Shown: in pieces, positions 15,737 to 25,475 of the stretch
Numbering within the stretch: the stretch's first letter is position 1
Layout of the letters: each line of letters starts with the position of its first letter
Origin: Cellulomonas telluris
Lineage (GTDB): Bacteria; Actinomycetota; Actinomycetes; Actinomycetales; Cellulomonadaceae
Direction: 5' to 3'
Length of the DNA stretch: 64,000 bases
Assembly (NCBI RefSeq): GCF_004886325.1
Contig: NZ_QXFN01000001.1
Span: 620,001 to 684,000 of the forward strand
Program-made: the position numbers and the translations under genes
Notes under the pieces: model-generated
Seen by the model: only the letters and a program-made list of their open reading frames with translations
What the model was told of the DNA's origin: nothing
Database searches by the model: none

Positions 15737-18133
15737 TCAGCCGGCGACGCGCGCCAGGACGACCTCCTCGAGGGCCTCGCGCAGCGACGGCGGCACCGGC
15801 AGCGCAGCCAGGTGGGACAGGCGCACGTGCAGCGGACGGTCCGACGTCAGCACCGCCAGCACCCGGCTCTTGAGCTCGTACCCCACCTGCGCCGCGTCGA
15901 GGATCCGGTGCAGGCGCCGCGCGACCTCGTTGAGCCGCAGCGCGGGGCCCGGCCCCAGCCCGATCCGCACGACCGCGCCGACGGGCACGTCGGCGACCGT
16001 GACGCGCAGGTGCCCGTCGGCGGTGCGGGCCACGGCCGGCTCCACGGGCGCGCCCTCGACGGTCGCCGCCGGCGCGACCTCCTCGGCGACCGACACGAAC
16101 GTCGCCGTCCACGTGCGGGCCGCCGGCAGGAACCCGGTCGACCCGTCCGCCGGACCCACGGTGAGCACGCCGGCCGCCTGGTCCCAGACGAGGGGCGTCC
16201 GCGCGACCCGCGCGTCGTCGAGCCCGTCGCCGGTGCCTTCGTCCTCCACGAGCGTGAACGCGCCGTCGGCGCCGACCACCACGAGCACCTCGAGCGCCGC
16301 CGGCTCGACCGGGTCGTCGGGCGGCACGTCCGCGGCGTCGAGCGGGACGAGCGCGCCCGCCGGGGCGAGCACCGGCACGCCGGCCAGGTCGCGGTGCAGG
16401 ACGATCTCGCGGCCGCCGTCGTAGACGAGGCCGTCGAGCACGTCCACCCACGTGCCCTCGGGGAGCCACGCCCGGACGGCACCCGTCGCGGACGCGCGGT
16501 CCCGCGGCCGGGTGATCGGCGCGACCACCAGCTGCGAGCCGAAGGCGAACTGGCCCGGCACGTCGTACGCCTCGGCGTGCCGCGACCAGCGGTGGTACAT
16601 CGGCGTCACGAGGGGCACGCCCTCGCGGGCCGCCCGGTGGTTCATCGTGTGCAGGTAGGGGACGAGCCGGTGCCGCAGCCGCAGGTACCGCGTCTGCACG
16701 GCCTCGTGCTCCGGGGCGAACGCCCACGGCTCCTTCGTCATGAAGGGGTTGTTCGACGAGTGCAGGCGCAGGACCGGCGAGAACACGCCGAGCTGCACCC
16801 AGCGGGTCGCGAGCTCGTCGTCCTTGGCGCCGAACATGTGCCCGCCGACGTCGTGGCTCCACCAGCCGTACCCGATGTTCGCCGCCGTCGCCGTGAAGTA
16901 CGGCTGGAACTCCAGCGACGCCCACGAGACGACGGTGTCGCCGGAGAACCCGACCGGGTACCGGTGCGAGCCGGGCCCGGCGTAGCGCGAGAACGTCAGC
17001 GGCCGGTGGCCGTCGCGGGCGGCGTCGAGGAAGTGGAAGTGGTTGAGCATCCACAGCGGGTCGATGCCGGCGACGCGCGAGTGCGCGCCCTGCTGCCAGT
17101 CGATCCACCAGAAGTCGACGCCGTCGGCCTCGAGGCGGCGGTGCAGCACGTCGAGGTACGCGGAGAGGAAGGCCGCGTCGGCCACGTCGAACGCGATCGG
17201 CTCGCGCGCCGCCGGGTCGAGCCCCAGCGCGTGGCACATCGCCTCGTACGCCTCCTCGTGCGGCCCGACGCCGTCCGCGGGGTGCACGTTGAGCGTCACC
17301 CGCAGGCCCCGCGCGTGGACGTCGGCGAGGAACGCCGCCGGGTCGGGGAAGAGGGTGCGGTCCCAGGTGTAGCCGGTCCAGCCGCTGCCGATCGCCGGGT
17401 CGACGTCCGTCACGTGCCAGTCCATGTCGAGCACCGCGACGGAGAACGGCAGGCCCGCCGCCTGGAAGCGGTCGAGCAGCTCGCGGTACTCGTCCGCGGT
17501 GTACGGGTGGTACCGGCTCCACCAGTTGCCGAGCGCCCAGCGCGGCAGCACCGGCTGCGGCCCGGAGACCGCGTACAGCGCGCGCACCGCCTCGGCGTGG
17601 TCGTGCCCGTACGCGAAGACGTACAGGTCGGTGCGGCTGCCGTCCCGCGGCGCGACCCAGCCGTCCTCGGTGAGCAGCAGCGACGTCGAGTCGTCGACCA
17701 CCGCGAAGCCGTGCCGCCCCGCGACGCCCGGCTCGAGCGGCAGGGCGCCGTCCGCCTCGTCCAGGGTCCGCGCGGTGCCGCCGAGGTTGCGGCCGTCGTC
17801 GGGCCCGCCGTACCGCCACACCGAGTGCCAGCTCGTCACCGCGCCCAGCACGGCCACCGACAGGCCGCTCGTGCTGAACGGCCCCTTGTCGTACGTCAGC
17901 CGCAGCCGGCGCGTGACGACTTCGAGGTGCGTGCCCTGGTCGACGACGCGGAAGTCCGGCACGGGCAGCGCGCGGTGCAGCGCGAACGTCGACGCGCGGT
18001 CCTCGAACACGCCGTCCTCGGCGTACTCCAGGCGCAGCAGCCCCTCGGTGAGGACGGTGATGCGGTAGCGGTCCCCGGCGACGACCGCGGCCGGGTCGGC
18101 GACGGGCGACGCGGGCAGGGTGGGCAGCGGCAT
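15737..18133 (-). CDS. Glycoside hydrolase family 31 (alpha-glucosidase/alpha-xylosidase type)
   Basis: 798 residues from the ATG of [14 protein letters not shown]; the frame is open far upstream but that part lacks family similarity. An N-terminal beta-sandwich (residues 1-240) precedes the (beta/alpha)8 barrel. The barrel carries the nucleophile Asp in WWIDWQQG (about residue 343) and the acid/base region [12 protein letters not shown] (Asp near 426), both typical of GH31 members of the WIDWQQG subgroup. C-terminal beta domains follow. No signal peptide, so it acts on imported oligosaccharides, releasing alpha-linked sugars; whether glucose or xylose cannot be decided. A palindromic repeat lies 80 bp upstream of the start. 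Confidence 0.93.
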   Translation of the reverse strand: MPLPTLPASPVADPAAVVAGDRYRITVLTEGLLRLEYAEDGVFEDRASTFALHRALPVPDFRVVDQGTHLEVVTRRLRLTYDKGPFSTSGLSVAVLGAVTSWHSVWRYGGPDDGRNLGGTARTLDEADGALPLEPGVAGRHGFAVVDDSTSLLLTEDGWVAPRDGSRTDLYVFAYGHDHAEAVRALYAVSGPQPVLPRWALGNWWSRYHPYTADEYRELLDRFQAAGLPFSVAVLDMDWHVTDVDPAIGSGWTGYTWDRTLFPDPAAFLADVHARGLRVTLNVHPADGVGPHEEAYEAMCHALGLDPAAREPIAFDVADAAFLSAYLDVLHRRLEADGVDFWWIDWQQGAHSRVAGIDPLWMLNHFHFLDAARDGHRPLTFSRYAGPGSHRYPVGFSGDTVVSWASLEFQPYFTATAANIGYGWWSHDVGGHMFGAKDDELATRWVQLGVFSPVLRLHSSNNPFMTKEPWAFAPEHEAVQTRYLRLRHRLVPYLHTMNHRAAREGVPLVTPMYHRWSRHAEAYDVPGQFAFGSQLVVAPITRPRDRASATGAVRAWLPEGTWVDVLDGLVYDGGREIVLHRDLAGVPVLAPAGALVPLDAADVPPDDPVEPAALEVLVVVGADGAFTLVEDEGTGDGLDDARVARTPLVWDQAAGVLTVGPADGSTGFLPAARTWTATFVSVAEEVAPAATVEGAPVEPAVARTADGHLRVTVADVPVGAVVRIGLGPGPALRLNEVARRLHRILDAAQVGYELKSRVLAVLTSDRPLHVRLSHLAALPVPPSLREALEEVVLARVAG

Positions 18134-18212
18134 GCCTCCATCCTGACCGCGACCCGGGCGACCCGCCCTCCCGCCGCCCCTCGCCCGCGGCCCCCGCCCG
18201 CCGCCCCCGACG

Positions 18213-18284
18213 CCGAGCGCGCCACTCGTCGGACGAGCGCACCGGACACGAGTGGCGCGTTCGCCCGACGAGTGGCGCGCTCGG
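18213..18284. repeat. Interspersed repeat with perfect 20-bp inverted arms
   Basis: The arm ccgagcgcgccactcgtcgg (18213-18232) pairs without mismatch with 18265-18284. The centre holds a further ACGAGTGGCGCG copy, so the region is a nest of palindromes built from the same GCGCTCG/ACGAGTGG words seen at 15.1 and 63.0 kb. It lies between divergent genes, so it is not simply a terminator. Confidence 0.85.
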
Positions 18285-18349
18285 GAGGAGGGCGGCGGAA
18301 GGAAGGGGGCAGGGGAATGGGGGTGAGGGCGTGTGGTGTTGGGACGGGC

Positions 18350-18787
18350 ATGCCTCTCACCGGTGAGTACGCACCCAGCCCGAACGACTTCGCGCGCGAG
18401 CAGGCCGAGCTGTTCGAGCGCACCGACGGCGCCGAGGGCAACACCCTCAACGGGCGGCCGATCATCGTGCTGACGACGGTCGGCGCGAAGAGCGGGAAGA
18501 TCCGCAAGACGCCCCTGATGCGCGTCGAGCACGACGGCGAGTACGCCGTGGTCGCGTCCAAGGGCGGGGCGCCCGAGCACCCCACGTGGTTCCACAACAT
18601 CGTCGCCCACCCGCGCGTCGAGCTGCAGGACGGCGCCGTGAAGAAGGAGTACGACGCGCGCCTGGTCACGGGCGAGGAGCGCGCCGTGTGGTGGGAGCGT
18701 GCGACGGCGACGTGGCCCGCGTACGACGAGTACACCCAGAAGACGGACCGCGAGATCCCCGTCTTCGTGCTCACGCCCGTCGACTGA
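18350..18787 (+). CDS. DDN-family deazaflavin(F420)-dependent nitroreductase-fold protein
   Basis: 145 residues beginning [21 protein letters not shown]. The segments [56 protein letters not shown] are close to the split-beta-barrel DDN family (DUF385) of actinobacteria, with the Lys/Arg-rich phosphate contact (KSGKIRKTP) and the Trp-Phe-His-Asn segment of the cofactor pocket. Members use coenzyme F420 to reduce nitro or quinone compounds; some are quinone reductases. The ATG follows a GGGACGGG sequence. Genes for F420 synthesis are not in the window. Confidence 0.92.
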   Translation: MPLTGEYAPSPNDFAREQAELFERTDGAEGNTLNGRPIIVLTTVGAKSGKIRKTPLMRVEHDGEYAVVASKGGAPEHPTWFHNIVAHPRVELQDGAVKKEYDARLVTGEERAVWWERATATWPAYDEYTQKTDREIPVFVLTPVD

Positions 18788-18867
18788 CGGCGCAGCGCTC
18801 ATGGGCGCGGCGCTCGTCGAGGCAGCGCTCACCGACGCAGCGCCGACGGGCGCGGCGCCGACCGGCG

Positions 18868-19458
18868 TCAGCGCGCGCTGCGCCCCGCGGCGGCGGCCGA
18901 CGCGATCCGCTCGACGCGCCCGGCGCGCGTCTGCGGCCGCCGTGCCTCCGCGAGCCAGCGCAGTTGCGCACGCTGCACGCCCGGGGTGAGCCGGCGCCAC
19001 CCCGCCCCGGCCTGCGCGTCCGCCTGCAGTGCCGCGGACAGGTCGTCCGGGACGACGCCGGCCTCGGCGTCGTCGTACAGCGTCCAGGAGCCGTCCGCCC
19101 GCGCCGCCTCCACGACGGCCCGGCCCGCGTCGGTCATGCGGCCGGACGCCTCCACGCGCGCCAGCCGCTCCTTCGTCAGGCGCGACCACCCGCTGCCGGG
19201 CCGGCGGCGCGTGAACCACATCTCCGTGCGCTCGTCGTCGACGGTGCGCTGCGTCGCGTCGATCCAGCCGAAGGCCAGCGCCTCCTCGACCAGGGGCTCG
19301 TAGCCGAGCACGGGACGCCCCGACGACGGCTTCCACCGCACCACCCACAGGCCCGGGCTGGTCGCGTGGTGCTCGGTGAGCCAGGCGCGCCACCCCGCGG
19401 CGGTCTCGACGAGCAGGCGCTCGTCGCGGCCACCGGCGGGGGTGGCGTCACCGGCCAC
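18868..19458 (-). CDS. YdeI/OmpD-associated family protein
   Basis: 196 residues from a GTG without a strong ribosome site, so the start may be off by a few codons. The family hallmark is PVLGYEPLVEEALAFGWIDATQRTVDDERTEMWFTRRRPGSGWSRLTKERLARVEASGRMTDAG. YdeI-like proteins are small cytoplasmic proteins of unclear biochemical role, sometimes linked to peptide or acid stress. A C-terminal Arg-rich YdhG-like tail is present. It lies 13 bp downstream of the permease gene and probably shares its transcript. Confidence 0.85.
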   Translation of the reverse strand: MAGDATPAGGRDERLLVETAAGWRAWLTEHHATSPGLWVVRWKPSSGRPVLGYEPLVEEALAFGWIDATQRTVDDERTEMWFTRRRPGSGWSRLTKERLARVEASGRMTDAGRAVVEAARADGSWTLYDDAEAGVVPDDLSAALQADAQAGAGWRRLTPGVQRAQLRWLAEARRPQTRAGRVERIASAAAAGRSAR

Positions 19459-19471
19459 GTGGGGTCCGTCC

Positions 19472-21022
19472 TCAGACCCGGTCGGCGTCCTCGGCGGGCG
19501 TCGGGGCAGCCGCCCCGCGGCCGACCAGCGAGTGCCGGTAGGAGTAGGCGAAGTAGATGACGACGCCGGCGGCGAGCCACGCGAGGAACCGCAGCCAGGT
19601 GAGGGTCGTCAGGTTGAGCATCAGCCAGATGCACGCCAGGCCCGAGATGATCGGCAGCACCGGCGACCACGGCACGCGGAACCCGCGCTTGAGGTCGGGG
19701 CGCGAGCGGCGCAGCAGCGGCACCGCGAAGCTGACCAGCACGAACGCGGACAGCGTGCCGATGTTGATCATCTCCTCGAGCAGCTCGACCTCCGAGAGGC
19801 CGGCGATGAGGGCGATGACGACGCCGGCGCCGATCTGCAGCCAGAACGGCGTCCTGAACCGCGGCGAGGTCTTCGACATCCCGCGCGGCAGCAGCCCGTC
19901 GCGGCTCATCGCGAAGACGACGCGGGTGAGGCCGAGCATGAGGACCATGAGGACGCTCGTCAGGCCGACGAGGATGCCGATCGAGATGACGCGTCCCGCC
20001 CAGTCGGCACCGACGAGGACGAACGCGGTGGTCAGCGACGGGCTGTCCTCCTGCGCGAGCTCGGTGTAGCTGACCATGCCGGTGACGACGACGGTCACCA
20101 GCACGTACAGGATCGTCACGAGGACCAGGCCGCCGAGGATGCCGCGGGGCACGGCGCGCTGCGGGTCCTTCGTCTCCTCGGCCGTGGTCGCGACGACGTC
20201 GAAGCCGATGAACGCGAAGAACACGAGCGCGGCGCCGGACAGGATGCCCATGACGCCGTACGTGGACGGCTCGAAGCCGAGCAGGAAGCCGGTGAGCGGC
20301 TGCTCGAGGGTCGTCGCGTCGGCACCGGCCGGCTGCGACGGCGGGACGAACGGCGACCAGTTCTCGGCCTTGACGTAGAAGAAGCCGGCGACGATGACGA
20401 AGATCGTGATGCCGACCTTGAGGATCGTGAACACGCTGTTCACGCGCGTGCTGAGCCGGGTGCCGATCGCCAGCAGGGCCGTGAACACGGCGACGATCAG
20501 CATCGGCGCCCACGAGACGTCCGCACCGAGCACCGGGACGGTCGTCGGCAGGTCGAACCCGAGCAGCGAGAACGCGTCGGACAGGTACACGCCCCAGAAC
20601 TTCGCGATCACCGCCGACGCGAGCAGCATCTCGAGGATCAGGTCCCAGCCGATGATCCAGGCGACGAGCTCGCCCATCGTGGCGTAGGAGTACGTGTAGG
20701 CGGACCCCGCGACCGGCAGGGTCGAGGCGAACTCGGCGTAGCACATGATGGCCAGGCCGCAGACGACCGAGGCGATGAGGAACGAGACGATCACGCCGGG
20801 ACCGGCGTAGTTGGCGGCCGCGGTCGCGCCGACCGAGAAGATGCCCGCACCGACCGCGACGGCGACGCCGAGCACCGCGAGGTCCCACGCCGTCAGCGAG
20901 CGGCGCAGCTGCCGCTCCGGGTCGTCGATCGAGGCGAGCGAGGCCTCGACCGACTTGCGGCGCAGGATGCTGCGCGGCGCCGGTGCCGCCACGCCCCGTC
21001 CCGCGGTGCCGTCGTGCGTCAT
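19472..21022 (-). CDS. APC-superfamily amino-acid permease, CAT type
   Basis: 516 residues, ATG with AAGGGG 7 nt upstream. About 12 membrane segments; the first carries the unwound motif VGAGIFSVGATAA used to bind the substrate amino and carboxyl groups, followed by AYTYSYATMGELVAWIIGWDLILE, characteristic of the cationic amino-acid transporter (CAT/YfnA) branch. FAMSRDGLLP is another family motif. It imports or exchanges amino acids across the cytoplasmic membrane; the exact substrate is not evident. The YdeI-like gene follows 13 bp downstream. Confidence 0.93.
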   Translation of the reverse strand: MTHDGTAGRGVAAPAPRSILRRKSVEASLASIDDPERQLRRSLTAWDLAVLGVAVAVGAGIFSVGATAAANYAGPGVIVSFLIASVVCGLAIMCYAEFASTLPVAGSAYTYSYATMGELVAWIIGWDLILEMLLASAVIAKFWGVYLSDAFSLLGFDLPTTVPVLGADVSWAPMLIVAVFTALLAIGTRLSTRVNSVFTILKVGITIFVIVAGFFYVKAENWSPFVPPSQPAGADATTLEQPLTGFLLGFEPSTYGVMGILSGAALVFFAFIGFDVVATTAEETKDPQRAVPRGILGGLVLVTILYVLVTVVVTGMVSYTELAQEDSPSLTTAFVLVGADWAGRVISIGILVGLTSVLMVLMLGLTRVVFAMSRDGLLPRGMSKTSPRFRTPFWLQIGAGVVIALIAGLSEVELLEEMINIGTLSAFVLVSFAVPLLRRSRPDLKRGFRVPWSPVLPIISGLACIWLMLNLTTLTWLRFLAWLAAGVVIYFAYSYRHSLVGRGAAAPTPAEDADRV

Positions 21023-21307
21023 GGTGTTCCCCTTCGTGGTACCGGCCGACGGCGCGCGTGACCGCGGACCTGCGGTCGCGACGTCGGCACCTGCGGACGA
21101 GCATGTCGGACGCCGGCGCGCTCGGCCAACCCGACGCCGCCTTGCCCGCGGGACGTCCACGTTCCGGGACGTCCCGGCGACGAACCCGGAGCTCTCGGCC
21201 GCACGGGAGCCGGTGACGTGACGAGGTCCGGGTTCGTCGAGCGGGGCCGGGTGGTGGGCGACGGGTGTCGGCGGGCGGGTCCCGGCGGGTCCGGGCAGCA
21301 TGACCGC

Positions 21308-21835
21308 ATGACGGAGCAGCACGGGTCCGCCGGGCCCCTCGGTGACGACGACGTGGCGGGCCGACCCGCCGGCGGCCCCCGCTCGGCCGGCGACGGACCG
21401 GACGACGCCCACCGACGGCCGCCGGGCGTCGACGACGCGACGGTCGAGGCCGTCGGCGGCGTGACGGCCGCCCTCGAGGTGATCGAGCACGCGCGCGGCG
21501 TCCTCTACGAGTTCCACCGCCTCATCGGCCAGGGCGACATCGAGCTCGGCCAGGCGCTCGACAAGCTCGAGGCCGCCGGGCACGCGGAGCTCGCCGAGCG
21601 CATCCGTGCCGACGTCCTCGGCGCGAACGTCCTGGCCGGCCGCTGGACGTTCCAGATCGTCGAGGACTTCGACGCCGGCTACCACGCGCGGTTCCGCGAG
21701 GCCGAGCAGCGGCTGCGGGACGAGCTCATGGCGGGACGCCGGCACGTGTACGAGGCGGGCCTGAAGGAGCAGAACCGCACGCACGGACGTGCGGGGCACG
21801 AGGCGCTGCCGGAGGACGTCGGCACCGGCGCCTGA
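21308..21835 (+). CDS. Conserved actinobacterial hypothetical protein
   Basis: 175 residues from an ATG. After a 45-residue disordered leader the protein is helical and charged: AALEVIEHARGVLYEFHRLIGQGDIELGQALDKLEAAGHAELAERI, then FQIVEDFDAGYHARFREAEQRLRDELMAGRRHVYEAGLKEQ. Strongly conserved-looking aromatic and acidic residues (FDAGYHARF) suggest a defined fold, but I cannot name a function. No membrane segment or signal peptide. Confidence 0.7.
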   Translation: MTEQHGSAGPLGDDDVAGRPAGGPRSAGDGPDDAHRRPPGVDDATVEAVGGVTAALEVIEHARGVLYEFHRLIGQGDIELGQALDKLEAAGHAELAERIRADVLGANVLAGRWTFQIVEDFDAGYHARFREAEQRLRDELMAGRRHVYEAGLKEQNRTHGRAGHEALPEDVGTGA

Positions 21836-21943
21836 CGCGCCCGCGCCGGCGACCCGTCCACACGCGGCGGTCGTTCCCGGCGTCCGGGCCCGGCGGCGGG
21901 TCGGCGCCCACGCTGTCGGACCCGTCCGGCATGCTCGGCGCCC

Positions 21944-22672
21944 GTGACCTCCCTGCTCGACGCCCTGCCCGACCGCGCGCCGCGTGGCCGGCGCCGCCGC
22001 CGCGCCCCGTGGGTGCTCGCGCTCGTCGTCGCCGCGGCGGTCGGCCTGGGCGGTCCCGTGTGGCTCGACGCGCGCGCGGCGGCCCGCTACCCGGTGACGG
22101 CCGACGAGGTGGCGGCCGGCCGCGCGGCGCTCGCGGAGCTGCCGGTCAAGGGCCGCGCCCCACGGACGGGCTACGAGCGCGAGGAGTTCGGCCAGCGCTG
22201 GGCGGACACCGACCGCAACGGCTGCGACACGCGCAACGACGTGCTCGCGCGCGACCTCGTCGACATCACGACCAAGCCGGGGACGCAGGACTGCGTCGTC
22301 CTGGCGGGCACGCTGCACGACGTCTACACCGGCACGACGATCGCGTTCGAGCGGGGCGAGCGGTCGTCCGAGGTGCAGGTCGACCACGTCGTCGCCCTCG
22401 CGGACGCCTGGCAGAAGGGCGCGCAGCAGTGGACGCCCGAGCAGCGCGAGGCGTTCGCCAACGACCCCGCCAACCTGCAGGCGGTGCAGGGACGCGCGAA
22501 CCAGCAGAAGGGTGCGGGCGACGCCGCGACCTGGCTCCCGCCCGAGAAGGGGTACCGCTGCGTCTACGCGCTGCGCCAGGTGCACGTGAAGCACGGGTAC
22601 GGCCTGTGGGTCACGCGCGCCGAGCGGGACGCGCTCGCGCGCGAGATCGACCGCTGCGCGGTCGTGGGCTGA
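21944..22672 (+). CDS. Secreted or membrane-anchored HNH (DUF1524/GmrSD-type) nuclease
   Basis: 242 residues from a GTG. Arg-rich residues 14-20 and the hydrophobic stretch WVLALVVAAAVGLGGPVWL form an N-terminal signal or anchor. The mature part contains the conserved GQRWADTDRNGCDTRNDVLARDL block, and the HNH core VDHVVALADAWQKGA...NDPANLQAVQGRANQQKGAGDAATWLPP, with His and Asn ligands for one divalent metal. Cys in NGCDTRN, QDCVV, RCVY and DRCAV suggest disulfides, in keeping with an extracellular location. The family is widespread in actinobacteria and probably scavenges extracellular DNA; biological role is inferred. Confidence 0.88.
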   Translation: MTSLLDALPDRAPRGRRRRRAPWVLALVVAAAVGLGGPVWLDARAAARYPVTADEVAAGRAALAELPVKGRAPRTGYEREEFGQRWADTDRNGCDTRNDVLARDLVDITTKPGTQDCVVLAGTLHDVYTGTTIAFERGERSSEVQVDHVVALADAWQKGAQQWTPEQREAFANDPANLQAVQGRANQQKGAGDAATWLPPEKGYRCVYALRQVHVKHGYGLWVTRAERDALAREIDRCAVVG

Positions 22673-22686
22673 CGGGGGACGGCCGC

Positions 22687-22803
22687 GTCACGAGGGGGGG
22701 CGCGGAGGTCGTCGCGAGGTCCCGCGCGGACGTCGTCACGAGGGCGGGCGCCGACGTCGTCGCGAGGTCCGGCGCCGACGTCGTCAGGACGTCGGCGCGG
22801 GCC
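22687..22803. repeat. Four imperfect 24-bp tandem repeats between convergent genes
   Basis: Units beginning gtcgtcgcgaggtc or gtcgtcacgagggc start at 22708, 22732 and 22756, with a partial copy before (22687) and after (22780). The unit length is a multiple of three and the reverse strand reads TTSAPDLATTSAPALVTTSAR, but it lies beyond the ThrE-like stop codon and has no start of its own. Confidence 0.75.
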
Positions 22804-24649
22804 GCCCGGTGCGGCGTGCCACCGCCGAGCCGACCGCGATGCCCGCCAGCACGCCCAGGGAGATCGTCACCATGGTCGCCCCCGCCGTGACGACCGTGGT
22901 CAGCGCGGGCGCGTCGGTGAGCACGGAGGTCACGCCGACGAGCCCGAGCGCCCCGGGCACGAGCAGCCAGAACCCCGGCAGGAACCCGACGAGGGTCGGC
23001 GGGCCGGTGGGGCGGGTCGCGGCGAACATCGCGACGACCGTCATCGCGAACGCCCCGACGAAGGCGGACGGCGCGCCGCCGAGCAGCAGCCCGCCGAGCA
23101 CCTGCCCGGCGTAGGCGACGACGAGGACGAGCAGGATCCACGGCAGCGCGCCCCGCGGGGCGCAGTTGTGGAGCACCACGCCGCACCCGTAGACCAGCAC
23201 GCCCACCCACGGGCCGGCCCAGCCCAGGGAGTGCGACGCGTCGGTGGCGACGGTCGGCCCGGTCACGCCGACGAGCCCGGCCGCCGCCGTGATGCCGAGC
23301 GCCAGCAGGACGAGCTGCATGGCGCCGGCGGCGAGGCGGGCGGATCCGGCGATCATCTGACGCGTCGCGAGGTCGATGGCGGCGGTGGTGAGCAGCGCGC
23401 CGGGCAGGAACGTGATGAGCGGGGCGGCGAGGGGCGCCAGCGGGTTCAGGTCGAGGCCCGTGCGGGAGAGCGCGAACACCGCGGCGGACACGAGGAACGC
23501 GCTGACCAGCACCAGCAGCGCCTGGTAGGCGGCCGGCAGCCGGGCGGACGCGGCCTGCAGCCCGGCGACGCCGGCGCCGAGCGCGGCCGCGACGAGCACG
23601 TCCACGAGGCCGCCGCCGAGGACCAGCGCGAGGCCCGCCGACGAGGCGACGTAGCCGAGCGCCCGCGCCGCCGCGCCGTACAGCGGCGGCGCCTGCACGG
23701 CGTCGCGGATGCGGGCCGCACCCTCGGCGGGGTCGATCCGGCCGGCCTCGGCGGCGTCGGCGACGCGCAGCACGTCCGCCACCTGGTGCAGCCGCAGCGT
23801 CCGCCCGCCCGCGTTGGAGGCGGCGGTGCGCGGTGCGGCGTCACCCGGCACGGACACGACCAGTGCCGTCGGCAGCGCGACGACAGCGACCCCCGGCACG
23901 CCGTTGACCTCGGCGATCCGCTCGAGCGTCCGCTCGACCTGCACGACGGGCGCGCTCGCGTCGGTGAGGGCCTCGCCGATCGTGAGCAGGAAGCCCATGG
24001 TGGCGGCGGGGTCCGGTGGGACGGCCGCTGGGTCCGGCGGGACGGCCGCGGTCTCCGGCGGGACGGCGGCGGGGGCGGCCGGGTCCGGTGCCGGCGCCGC
24101 GGTCGGCGGCTGCGGTGCCCCGGCCGCGGCGGTGCCGACCGGGAGGGCGGCCCGGGCGCGCACGGCCCCGGCGTCGAGCGCTCCCGTGACGGCGTCCGCG
24201 GTCGCGGCGGCACCCGTCGGGCCGGCCGCCCTGCCGCGGGCCCGCCGGTGCAGCAGGACGAGCGCGGCGGCGACCGCGAGCAGGACGAGCACGGCCGTGA
24301 GGACCACCCCGGCGGGCAGGGTGGACGTCGTCACCGCGGGCTCGCGCGACCACGGCACGACCGTCGCGGGCGTCGACTCGACCGGGGTCGGCGTCGGAGC
24401 GGGGACGGTGGTCGGCATGCCCGTCGGCGTCGGCTGCACCGGGGCCGTCACCGAGGGGGTCGGCGTCGGGTCCGGCTCGGGGTCCGTCGTCGGGGCGTCC
24501 GTGACGGTCGGGGTCGGCGTCGGCGTGGGCGGCGGTGTCGTGGCCGGTGGCGTCGTGGGCGTCGGGGGCGGGACGTCGGTCGGCGTGCCGCCGGGCGCCG
24601 GCACGGGCGCGTCCGTCTCGGGCGCGAGCGGCGCCCCGGGTGCCCTCAT
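22784..24649 (-). CDS. ThrE-like threonine/serine exporter with proline-rich N-terminal extension
   Basis: 621 residues; ATG with GGAGG 8 nt upstream. Residues 1-105 are a Pro/Thr-rich region (PTPTPT repeats), residues about 110-135 a membrane helix, and 135-215 another Ala/Pro-rich part with PPDPAAV repeats. The rest is the ThrE fusion: a cytoplasmic-facing DUF1212 domain (MGFLLTIGEALTDASAPVVQVERTL) plus five helices, then a DUF3815-type five-helix domain ending AVARRTGRPAPTS. ThrE exports L-threonine and L-serine in Corynebacterium; known proteins are about 490 residues, so the extracytoplasmic Pro/Thr extension is unusual. The substrate is inferred from the family. Confidence 0.9.
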   Translation of the reverse strand: MRAPGAPLAPETDAPVPAPGGTPTDVPPPTPTTPPATTPPPTPTPTPTVTDAPTTDPEPDPTPTPSVTAPVQPTPTGMPTTVPAPTPTPVESTPATVVPWSREPAVTTSTLPAGVVLTAVLVLLAVAAALVLLHRRARGRAAGPTGAAATADAVTGALDAGAVRARAALPVGTAAAGAPQPPTAAPAPDPAAPAAVPPETAAVPPDPAAVPPDPAATMGFLLTIGEALTDASAPVVQVERTLERIAEVNGVPGVAVVALPTALVVSVPGDAAPRTAASNAGGRTLRLHQVADVLRVADAAEAGRIDPAEGAARIRDAVQAPPLYGAAARALGYVASSAGLALVLGGGLVDVLVAAALGAGVAGLQAASARLPAAYQALLVLVSAFLVSAAVFALSRTGLDLNPLAPLAAPLITFLPGALLTTAAIDLATRQMIAGSARLAAGAMQLVLLALGITAAAGLVGVTGPTVATDASHSLGWAGPWVGVLVYGCGVVLHNCAPRGALPWILLVLVVAYAGQVLGGLLLGGAPSAFVGAFAMTVVAMFAATRPTGPPTLVGFLPGFWLLVPGALGLVGVTSVLTDAPALTTVVTAGATMVTISLGVLAGIAVGSAVARRTGRPAPTS

Positions 24650-24692
24650 GAGGCGATCCTCCCCCGGCGGGGCGGACGCGTCCTGCCCGGCG

Positions 24693-25475
24693 TCAGGCCG
24701 GCCACGCCGCCAGCAGCCACGCGCCGCCGACGACGAGCAGCGCGACGCACACCAGCAGCAGCACGCCGACCCAGACGACCGCCGGCACCCGGGTGAGACC
24801 GGCGAGCAGGCCGGCGTCGGACTGGTCGCGCCCGCCCCGGCGCCGCAGCCGCGCGCGCTGGGCCTGCATCTCCAGCACCGCACGCGGGGCACCGAGCAGG
24901 AAGAACCACGTGAGTGCGGCGGCGACGACGGTCTGGACGGCCGCAGGCGCCCAGCCGGTGACGCCGACCAGCACGGCCCCGCTGACGAGCACCGCCCACA
25001 GCCCGTACCAGTTGCGGATCTGCAGCAGCACGAGGACGACCACGAGCAGCAGCAGCCACAGGACGCCCAGCGCGTACCCGCGGGACAGCAGCCAGGCCGC
25101 CGCGAGCCCCAGCACGGCGGGCGCGGGGTAGCCGGCGGCGACGGTGGCCACCATGCCGGGGCCGCGCGGCCTGCCGCGGGAGACGGTCAGCCCGGACGTG
25201 TCGGAGTGGACCCGGATGCCGCTGAGCCGGCGGCCGACGAGCACCGCGACGGCGGCGTGCCCGGCCTCGTGCACGATCGTCAGCCCGTGCCGGAGCAGGT
25301 GCCACAGGCCGGGCACGGTCAGGGCGGCGAGCACGACGACGCCGACGACCAGCACGGTCGTGCGCGCGGGCGCGGGCTGCGGCGTGGTCACCTGCTCCCA
25401 CCAGTCCGCCAGGACGGCCGTGGCGCCGGTGGCGGCCCCGTCGGGTGCGGTCCGCAGCACGGCGAGGGCGCTCAC
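24693..25475 (-). CDS. M50B-like membrane metalloprotease-family protein
   Basis: 260 residues. The zinc-binding motif HEAGH lies in IVHEAGHAAVAVLVGRRLSGIRVHSDTSGLT, the layout of the peptidase M50B-like family, with about seven membrane helices around it. The second Asp-containing metal motif of true site-2 proteases (NxxPxxxxDG) is not visible, so proteolysis is unproven. The GTG start overlaps the stop of the DUF2993 gene upstream (GTGA), so the two are translationally coupled, and the ThrE-like gene follows 43 bp downstream, making a likely three-gene operon. Confidence 0.82.
   Translation of the reverse strand: MSALAVLRTAPDGAATGATAVLADWWEQVTTPQPAPARTTVLVVGVVVLAALTVPGLWHLLRHGLTIVHEAGHAAVAVLVGRRLSGIRVHSDTSGLTVSRGRPRGPGMVATVAAGYPAPAVLGLAAAWLLSRGYALGVLWLLLLVVVLVLLQIRNWYGLWAVLVSGAVLVGVTGWAPAAVQTVVAAALTWFFLLGAPRAVLEMQAQRARLRRRGGRDQSDAGLLAGLTRVPAVVWVGVLLLVCVALLVVGGAWLLAAWPA

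Noticed and set aside
22681-22783. Reading the 24-bp repeats as a coding TTSAP tail
   Set aside because: They lie after the exporter stop codon and have no start or ribosome site of their own.
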